This document shows, one piece after another, positions 1-4,637 of a stretch of 7,181 nt of DNA (the stretch's first letter is position 1; every line of letters starts with the position of its first letter). The notes under the pieces were generated by a model. That model saw only the letters and a list, made by a program, of their open reading frames with translations. It searched no databases and was not told the origin of the DNA. The position numbers were made by a program, and so were the translations under genes. This stretch comes from Actinomycetota bacterium (GTDB taxonomy: Bacteria; Actinomycetota; Thermoleophilia; Solirubrobacterales; 70-9). The stretch covers positions 11,119 through 18,299 of the forward strand of contig VAYK01000024.1 of assembly GCA_005884985.1 (NCBI GenBank), in the 5' to 3' direction.

Positions 1-480
1 CCCGCGAACGTGCACCGGCTGCTCTTCGACGAGCGCCAGCTCGTGCTCGTCTTCCCGGAGGGGCGCAAGGGCACCGAAAAGCTGTATCGCGATCGCTACA
101 GGCTGCGGCGCTTCGGCCGCGGCGGCTTCGTCGAGGCGGCGATGCGAGCGGAGGCCCAGCTGATTCCGACCTGCGTGGTCGGCGCGGAGGAGGCGATGCC
201 CGCCTTCGGCCAGGTGAACGTCCTGCGGCGGCTCACGGGGCTGATCTACTTCCCGATTACCCCGACCTTCCCCTGGCTGGGCCCACTCGGGATGCTCGGC
301 TACCTGCCGGCCAAGTTCAGGATCCGGTTCCTGGAGCCGATCGACACCGTCGAGCTGGGTGGGGAGGAGGCGGTCGAGGACAAGGCACTGGTGCAGACCC
401 TCGCGCAGGAGATCCGCGCCCAGATTCAGGAGAGCCTGCACGAGATGCTCGCGAAGCGCAAGTCGGTGTGGCTCGGTTGA
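1..480 (+). CDS. PlsC-family lysophospholipid / glycerophospholipid acyltransferase, 5'-truncated by the window edge
   Basis: This membrane-associated acyltransferase probably moves a fatty acyl chain onto lysophosphatidic acid or a related lysolipid in phospholipid synthesis. The frame is open from base 1, so only the C-terminal 159 residues are visible; the HX4D catalytic motif lies upstream, out of view. The diagnostic block is FPEGRKGT at fragment residues 18-25, matching PlsC motif III (FPEGTRS), in which the Glu/Gly/Arg bind the glycerol phosphate. A Gly-rich stretch (RFGRGGF) follows, then IPTCVVGAEE, which fits motif IV (iPv.pv.i.G). A hydrophobic, Pro-rich segment (LIYFPITPTFPWLGPLG) may lie on the membrane. 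The stop TGA at 478-480 overlaps the next gene's TTG start, so the two are probably co-translated. The family is secure; the exact lipid substrate cannot be read from the sequence. Confidence 0.85.
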   Translation, partial: PANVHRLLFDERQLVLVFPEGRKGTEKLYRDRYRLRRFGRGGFVEAAMRAEAQLIPTCVVGAEEAMPAFGQVNVLRRLTGLIYFPITPTFPWLGPLGMLGYLPAKFRIRFLEPIDTVELGGEEAVEDKALVQTLAQEIRAQIQESLHEMLAKRKSVWLG

Positions 481-611
481 ACGCCACCACGGAGCTGAGC
501 GGGACGCTCGCCGAGCTGGCGGCGCCGAGGGACACGGAGACCCGCCGCGTCCTCGTCACCGGGCTCTCCACGTACTGGGGTGGCCGCCTCGCCCAGGCCC
601 TGGAGAGCTAA
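477..611 (+). pseudogene. N-terminal fragment of an NAD-dependent epimerase/dehydratase-like SDR, cut off by a frameshift
   Basis: TTG at 477 (or GTG at 468 in the same frame) overlaps the acyltransferase stop. It opens a 44-codon frame whose second half reads RRVLVTGLSTYWGGRLAQAL, the beta1-turn-alphaA start of a Rossmann fold (VLVTG...GG) as seen in extended SDRs. The frame ends at TAA 609-611. The rest of the same protein resumes one frame over from about base 613. The stretch that should link them (beta2 with the acidic residue that binds the NAD ribose, then beta3, about 25 residues) is missing. This is therefore the displaced 5' end of the gene at 580-1551, not a separate small gene. 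Whether the break is in the genome or in the assembly cannot be told from one sequence. Confidence 0.8.
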
Positions 612-1551
612 GGTCTCCAACCAGCACTCGTTGCTACAGCGCATCGTGCGAGCGGCAGAGATCGACACGGTGATCGACACCCGCCTGGTCGTCAACTCGC
701 TCATGGCCCCGCTTCGGATAGCTCACGAGAACAATGTGATCGGGACGATGAACATCCTCGCGGCCTGTACGGGCCCGGATTCGCCGGTGCGCAAGTTCAT
801 CTTCAAGAGCTCGACCCACTACTACGGGTCCGAGCAGGACGACCCGGCGTTCTTCACCGAGGACATGCGCCGCCCGCACCCGCCGCACTCGGCCCTCGAG
901 CGCGACATCCTCGAGGCCGAGCAGACGGTGGGCGAGTTCGCCGAGCGAAACCAAGGCGTCACGGTGACCGTGATGCGCTGCGCCAACGTGCTCGGGCCCG
1001 ATGTAAACACCGCGTTCACGCGCATGTTCCGCCTGCCGCTGGTGCCCATGGTGCTCGGCTTCGACCCCCGTCTGCAGTTCGTGCACGAGGACGACGTCGT
1101 GCACGCCCTCGAGCACGCCGCATTCCACGTCACGCCAGGCGTCTACAACGTCGCCGCCGACGGGGTGTTGGCGCTCTCCGAGATCATCGGCCTGCTCGGA
1201 AAGCGGCCGTTGCCGGCCCTTCCGCCGTGGGGTACGGGCCTGGTCGCGGGCCCGCTGCGGCGGCTCGGCCTCCGTATCCCCGATGAGGTCGTCAACCAGC
1301 TTCGCTTCGGCCGCGGAGTCGACAGCCGGCTGCTCAAGGCCACCGGATTCCGCTACGGCTATACGACCCGCGAGACCGTGCTCAAGCTGGGCGAGCACCT
1401 GCGGCTAGCTCCGGTGATGAGGGGCGTCGAGCAGACGTACACCTACGAGCGCGAGGTCGAGGAGTTCCTGCGCTGGAGCCCCTACGTGCGGCGCGAGCAT
1501 CCCGGGGAGCGCGGCGGCGTCGCCGCGGATCGCGAGCCGCTGGGAATCTGA
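580..1551 (+). CDS. Atypical extended SDR (NAD-dependent epimerase/dehydratase-like), broken: main body without its N-terminal Rossmann start
   Basis: The 323-residue frame starts at GTG 580, but its first 11 or so residues (MAASPRPWRAK) are an out-of-frame reading of the true N-terminal region; family-like sequence begins near residue 12. Recognisable parts are NVIGTMNILAA (helix alphaE region), FKSSTHYYGS with the active-site Ser/Thr at about 77-79, RCANVLGP, and DPRLQFVHEDDVV near 165-180, typical of epimerase-like SDRs. The usual Tyr-x3-Lys catalytic pair reads Leu106 and Ile110 when aligned on the following conserved Glu114, so ordinary oxidoreductase chemistry is doubtful. I recall actinobacterial relatives beside PlsC-type genes that also lack this pair, suggesting a binding or regulatory role. 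The N-terminal NAD-binding strand is supplied only in another frame (477-611), so the product is probably nonfunctional unless the break is an assembly error. Confidence 0.8.
   Translation: MAASPRPWRAKVSNQHSLLQRIVRAAEIDTVIDTRLVVNSLMAPLRIAHENNVIGTMNILAACTGPDSPVRKFIFKSSTHYYGSEQDDPAFFTEDMRRPHPPHSALERDILEAEQTVGEFAERNQGVTVTVMRCANVLGPDVNTAFTRMFRLPLVPMVLGFDPRLQFVHEDDVVHALEHAAFHVTPGVYNVAADGVLALSEIIGLLGKRPLPALPPWGTGLVAGPLRRLGLRIPDEVVNQLRFGRGVDSRLLKATGFRYGYTTRETVLKLGEHLRLAPVMRGVEQTYTYEREVEEFLRWSPYVRREHPGERGGVAADREPLGI
601..619 (+). other. Deletion/frameshift junction marked by a perfect 6-bp inverted repeat
   Basis: TGGAGA (601-606) and TCTCCA (614-619) are perfect reverse complements around a 7-base loop. 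This small hairpin sits exactly where the SDR reading frame shifts and about 25 codons are lost. The in-frame TAA falls within the loop. The frame arithmetic requires a net loss of 3n+2 bases, and the missing length is about 71-77 bases by comparison with the usual SDR layout. Deletion across a hairpin by polymerase slippage would leave such a scar, but this is inference. Confidence 0.6.
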
Positions 1552-1561
1552 CCAGGGCCGT

Positions 1562-1602
1562 TTGCGCAGCGGGCGCCGCCGGCGGCGCAAGTGGAGTTGC
1601 GC
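1562..1602 (+). promoter_or_regulatory. Overlapping inverted repeats in the leader of the L,D-transpeptidase gene
   Basis: Three copies of one 6-mer alternate in orientation: TTGCGC (1562-1567), GCGCAA (1585-1590) and TTGCGC (1597-1602). The middle copy can pair with either neighbour, so two hairpins exclude each other. A separate perfect palindrome, GCGCCGCC/GGCGGCGC (1573-1588), lies between. A run of five Ts follows at 1616-1620. This could be a terminator for the upstream genes or a leader controlling translation of the next gene. The T run is too far from the palindrome for a classic terminator, and GC-rich DNA forms such repeats easily, so the role is uncertain. Confidence 0.35.
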
Positions 1603-1626
1603 GGCTTGCCTGGACTTTTTCACCAC

Positions 1627-2664
1627 GTGGGACGCAGAGTCCAGATAGCCCTCGCCGCTGGCCTCGGTGCGCTGCTTTTGCTGGCGGTGGGTGCCTACGC
1701 CCTCGACCGGGCGAACTCGGACAAGATCGCCAACGGGGTCAGGGTCGGCGATGTGGACGTCGGCGGGCTCTCGACCGACCAGGCTCGCAAGCGGCTCCAC
1801 GCCCACCTGGCGAAGCCGCTGGAGAAACCCGTCACGGTGACCTTCGAGGGCACCAAGTACACGCTCAGCCCCGACCGCCTCGAGCTGCACGCCGACGTCG
1901 ACGGCATGGTCGACGCCGCGGTCGCCGCGAGCCGCTCGGGTGGCCTTCCATCGCGGGTTTGGCGCTACGCGACCGGGGGCTCGGTCGATCGTGAGATCGC
2001 CCCCCATATCACCTACTCTGCGCAAGCCCTGGACGGCTTCCTCAGCGACGTCGCCAAGCAGATCAATCGCCCAGCGCGCGACGCGACGGTCAGCCCGACG
2101 CCCGCCTCGCTTAACCCCGTGCCCGCCCGGGACGGGGTCACCGTTCGCGCCGACGACCTGCGCTCCCGTCTGCGGTCGGCGATCGAGAGCCCGGGCCACC
2201 GCACGGTCTCGGCCCGGGTGGACCGGGTCAAGCCGCAGGTGACAACCGACCAGCTGGCCCAGAAGTACCCGACCTTCATCACCATCGATCGCGCCGCCTT
2301 CCAGCTCCGCCTCTGGAAGAGCCTGAAGCTGGCCAAGACCTACACGATCGCGGTCGGCCAGGCCGGCCTGGAGACGCCAGCCGGCGAGTACACGATCAAC
2401 GACAAGCAGGTCGACCCCGCCTGGCACGTCCCCGATTCCGCCTGGGCCGGAGGCCTCGCCGGCAAAGTCATCCCGCCGGGCCCGGCGGATCCGCTGAAGG
2501 CCCGCTGGATGGGCTTCTACAACGGCGCCGGCATCCACGGCACCGACGACCTGGCGTCGCTCGGCACCGCCGCCTCTCATGGCTGCGTGCGGATGTCGAT
2601 CCCGGACGTGGAGGAGCTCTACCCCCAAGTCCAGGTCGGCACCCCCATCTACATCGGCGACTGA
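1627..2664 (+). CDS. Membrane-anchored L,D-transpeptidase with YkuD catalytic domain
   Basis: The enzyme forms 3-3 cross-links in peptidoglycan, or attaches proteins to it, on the outer face of the membrane. With GTG 1627 as start (345 aa), the N-terminus is a short basic n-region (MGRR) and one hydrophobic helix at about residues 5-26, a signal anchor. Next comes a domain with VRVGDVDVGGLS near 38-49, typical of the PG_binding_4/VanW-associated fold. The YkuD domain runs from about 214 to the end and carries IHGT (His304) and SHGCVRM (His318, Cys320 nucleophile, Arg322). An in-frame GTG at 1591 would add 12 residues, but those codons (TTG, CCT, GGA, CTT, TTT) are unlike the rest of the gene and lie in a structured leader, so I prefer 1627. 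Neither start has a strong Shine-Dalgarno. Family is certain; physiological substrate is not. Confidence 0.93.
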   Translation: MGRRVQIALAAGLGALLLLAVGAYALDRANSDKIANGVRVGDVDVGGLSTDQARKRLHAHLAKPLEKPVTVTFEGTKYTLSPDRLELHADVDGMVDAAVAASRSGGLPSRVWRYATGGSVDREIAPHITYSAQALDGFLSDVAKQINRPARDATVSPTPASLNPVPARDGVTVRADDLRSRLRSAIESPGHRTVSARVDRVKPQVTTDQLAQKYPTFITIDRAAFQLRLWKSLKLAKTYTIAVGQAGLETPAGEYTINDKQVDPAWHVPDSAWAGGLAGKVIPPGPADPLKARWMGFYNGAGIHGTDDLASLGTAASHGCVRMSIPDVEELYPQVQVGTPIYIGD

Positions 2665-2692
2665 GGCGGCTGCAACCGTCGCACATCCCGCT

Positions 2693-2734
2693 GGGCCGAA
2701 TTTGCCGCCCATAGGCTGTGAAATCCGGCCCACC
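2693..2734 (+). repeat. Hairpin-forming intergenic repeat, copy 1
   Basis: This 42-base unit matches the unit at 2754-2795 at 34 of 42 positions without gaps. It begins GGGCCGAATTT and ends AAATCCGGCCCACC, so its ends pair as an 11-bp stem with one A-C mismatch; a weaker inner GCC/GGC pairing brackets the sequence CATA. It lies 29 bases after the L,D-transpeptidase stop. It could act as a terminator-like hairpin or be a dispersed REP-type element; there is no T tract after it. Confidence 0.6.
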
Positions 2735-2753
2735 TCGGCCGGCCCGATCCGCC

Positions 2754-2795
2754 GGGCGGAATTTGCCGCTCATAGCCGGCAACATTCGGCCCACC
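2754..2795 (+). repeat. Hairpin-forming intergenic repeat, copy 2
   Basis: This is the second 42-base unit, starting 61 bases after the first. It folds better than copy 1: GGGCGGAATTTGCCG (2754-2768) pairs with CGGCAACATTCGGCCC (2777-2792) as 14 base pairs with one mismatch and one bulged C, closing an 8-base loop CTCATAGC. The AATTTGCCG core and the GGCCCACC end are shared with copy 1. It ends 31 bases before the TTG 2827 start of the recombinase, so it would lie in that gene's leader if transcription reads through. Confidence 0.65.
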
Positions 2796-2826
2796 GCCCC
2801 GCGGTCGATGTGCTGCGGGCGAAGGC

Positions 2827-3780
2827 TTGAATCAGCGAGTGGCGAACTTCTCCCGCATGGCCGACGACGTCGCACCGGAGCCGCGGGTCAGTCCCGCCTG
2901 GGAGGCAGCGCTGCATCGCTTCGAGCGCGAGCTCAAGACGCGCGGCTCGTCGCCGCACACGTTGCGGGCCTACGGCGGTGATCTCGCCGAGCTGGCGGCG
3001 TGGGCGACCCGGCGGGGCATGGCGCCCGGCGAGCTCGCATACCGCGACCTGCGAGCCTACGCGGCGGCGCTGTCGGAGCGCGGCTTGGCGCGCTCCAGCG
3101 TGGCGCGTAAGCTCGCCGCCGTTCGCAGCCTCCACGACAACCTGGTGCGCACGGGCGGCGCGGCGCAGAATCCTGCCGAGCTCCTGCCGAGCCCCAAGGG
3201 TCGCTCGCGCCTGCCCCGCGTGCTCGGACCGGACCAGATCGCGTCGCTCCTGGATCGAATTCCCGCCTCGGGGCCGCTGGAGGTGCGCGACCGAGCCCTG
3301 TTCGAGCTCGCTTACGCCTGCGGGCTGCGCGCCGAGGAGATCGTCAAGCTCGACCTCGACGCTCCCGACTTCGATTCCGAGGCCCTGCGCGTGAGCGGCA
3401 AGGGCACGAAGACGCGCATCGTCCCGATCGGCGAGCCCGCTCAGCGTTCGCTCGAGCGCTACCTGGAGGCGGCGCGGCCCGCGCTGGTCGCCAATCGCGC
3501 CGAGCGCGCCCTGTTCCTGTCGCGACGGGGGCGCAGGCTGTCGCCCTCCGACGTGCGTCGCCGGCTGGAGCGCTGGGTGCGCGAGGCGGCGGTCGCCGGC
3601 CACGTGTCTCCGCACACGCTGAGGCACTCGTTCGCCACCCACCTGCTCGAGGGCGGTGCGGACCTGCGCTCGATCCAGGAGCTCCTGGGCCACTCGAGCG
3701 TGTCGACCACCCAGGTGTACACGCGCGTCGAGCCGCAGCGGCTGCGTAGGGAATACGCACGCTCTCACCCGCGCGCCTGA
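2827..3780 (+). CDS. xer: XerC/XerD-type tyrosine recombinase
   Basis: Xer recombinases resolve chromosome dimers at the dif site near the terminus, working with FtsK at the septum. The 317-residue protein has the N-terminal SAM-like core-binding domain at about 20-110 (RFERELKTRGSSPHTLRAY, then SSVARKLAAVRSLHDNL) and a C-terminal catalytic domain. All catalytic residues are present: Arg168 (ACGLRAEE), Lys192 (SGKGTKTR), His263 and Arg266 (SPHTLRHSFATHLL), His289 (LGHSS) and nucleophile Tyr298 (QVYTRVE). Its length and compact form fit Xer rather than a phage integrase. The start is uncertain: TTG 2827, GTG 2839 and ATG 2857 are in frame, and all precede the conserved domain; GAAGG at 2821-2825 suits 2839 best. 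The neighbouring FliA/WhiG sigma gene recalls the dprA-whiG-xerC order of other actinobacteria. I cannot tell XerC from XerD. Confidence 0.95.
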   Translation: MNQRVANFSRMADDVAPEPRVSPAWEAALHRFERELKTRGSSPHTLRAYGGDLAELAAWATRRGMAPGELAYRDLRAYAAALSERGLARSSVARKLAAVRSLHDNLVRTGGAAQNPAELLPSPKGRSRLPRVLGPDQIASLLDRIPASGPLEVRDRALFELAYACGLRAEEIVKLDLDAPDFDSEALRVSGKGTKTRIVPIGEPAQRSLERYLEAARPALVANRAERALFLSRRGRRLSPSDVRRRLERWVREAAVAGHVSPHTLRHSFATHLLEGGADLRSIQELLGHSSVSTTQVYTRVEPQRLRREYARSHPRA

Positions 3781-3817
3781 GCGCCGACGGATAACTTTCC
3801 CGATTCGGGGGGCAGAA

Positions 3818-4609
3818 ATGGAAACCAACGTCAAAGCCGTCGAGCTCAGGGAGTTGTGGCGGCGCTACAAGGAACAGGATGACGAGCGGGCGCGGGAGCG
3901 GCTCGTAGTCGCCTATTCGCCCATGGTTAAGTTCATAGCCGGGCGGATGGCGTCGGGGCTCCCTTCGCACGTCGAGGAGGGCGACCTGATCTCCTACGGG
4001 CTGCTTGGATTGATCGGAGCGATCGAGCGCTTCGACCTCGATCGAGAGATCAAGTTCGAGACCTTCGCGGCGGCTCGGGTCAAGGGGGCGATCATCGACG
4101 AGCTGCGCTCGCTCGACTGGGTGCCTCGCTCGGTGCGCGCGCGGGCGCGTGACCTCGAGAAGGCTAACGCCGCGCTCGAGGCCGAGCTGCAGCGCGCGCC
4201 GACCGATGAGGAGATGGCGGCCAAGCTGGGGACGACCGTCGACGAGTTCCAGGAGACCCTGCTCGAGATCGCCAACTCCTCCGTGCTGGCGCTCGATGAC
4301 CTGTGGACGTTCGCCGACCCCGAGGGCGGCGGGGGCCAGATCTCCGTTCTCGACACGCTCCAGGACCCCAGCGCCATCGACCCGCAGGCCGAGGCCCAGT
4401 CGTCCGAGCTCAAGGATCGGCTCGCGGACGCGATCGAGTCGTTGCCCGAGCGCGAGCGACTCGTGATTGCCCTGTACTACTACGAGAACCTCACCCTGCG
4501 CGAGATCGGCGAGGTGCTGGGCGTTACGGAGTCGCGGGTGTCGCAGCTCCACACGAAGTCCGTGCTGGCGCTTCGCTCGCGGTTTGCGGGACGATCTGAC
4601 GAGATCTGA
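3818..4609 (+). CDS. FliA/WhiG-family (sigma-28-type) RNA polymerase sigma factor
   Basis: This group 3 sigma factor directs RNA polymerase to an alternative promoter set; relatives control flagellar genes (FliA/SigD) or sporulation (WhiG). The 263-residue protein has region 2 at about 26-98, with EEGDLISYGLLGLIGAIERFD and FETFAAARVKGAIIDELR, followed by DWVPRSVR, a hallmark of the FliA/WhiG branch. Region 3 spans about 108-160 (RAPTDEEMAAKLG). An acidic, Gly-rich linker leads to region 4 at about 205-257, with helix-turn-helix LREIGEVLGVTESRVSQLH. Start ATG 3818 follows a G-rich ribosome-binding stretch (3807-3812) at 5 bases' spacing. It lies 37 bases after xer, probably in one transcript. 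No anti-sigma, flagellar or sporulation gene is visible here, so its regulon is unknown. Confidence 0.95.
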   Translation: METNVKAVELRELWRRYKEQDDERARERLVVAYSPMVKFIAGRMASGLPSHVEEGDLISYGLLGLIGAIERFDLDREIKFETFAAARVKGAIIDELRSLDWVPRSVRARARDLEKANAALEAELQRAPTDEEMAAKLGTTVDEFQETLLEIANSSVLALDDLWTFADPEGGGGQISVLDTLQDPSAIDPQAEAQSSELKDRLADAIESLPERERLVIALYYYENLTLREIGEVLGVTESRVSQLHTKSVLALRSRFAGRSDEI

Positions 4610-4637
4610 CGCATGAGGTCGCATATATTGCGTCGGG
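4591..4637 (+). promoter_or_regulatory. Candidate promoter and phased repeat region of the EF-G-like gene
   Basis: TATATT at 4624-4629 is the best -10-like hexamer in the surrounding GC-rich DNA. It lies 8 bases before the ATG, so transcription would start at or just before the start codon and the mRNA would be leaderless. No Shine-Dalgarno is properly placed: GAGG at 4615-4618 is 19 bases away. Repeats step by 10 bases: GATCTGAC at 4593 and 4603, then GACGCAT at 4608 and GTCGCAT at 4618. GACGCA (4608-4613) also mirrors TGCGTC (4629-4634) across the -10, as an operator might. No clear -35 hexamer is seen. The sigma gene's stop lies inside this region. Confidence 0.45.

Noticed and set aside
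3781..3817. A sigma-28-type or sigma-70 promoter before the sigma gene (GCCGACGGATAAC)
   Set aside because: It only partly resembles GCCGATAA, having two extra bases, and no matching upstream TAAA box is at the right distance. The 37-base gap fits simple co-transcription with xer.
2770..3834. A 354-codon minus-strand frame opposite the recombinase gene
   Set aside because: It is a shadow of xer, whose plus-strand catalytic residues are all intact. No recognisable domain appears in the antisense reading.
4608..4634. A dif-like Xer site in the dyad before the EF-G-like gene
   Set aside because: The arms are only 6 bp and the spacing is 15 bases, unlike the two 11-bp arms with a 6-base centre of dif sites; it does not resemble actinobacterial dif sequences.
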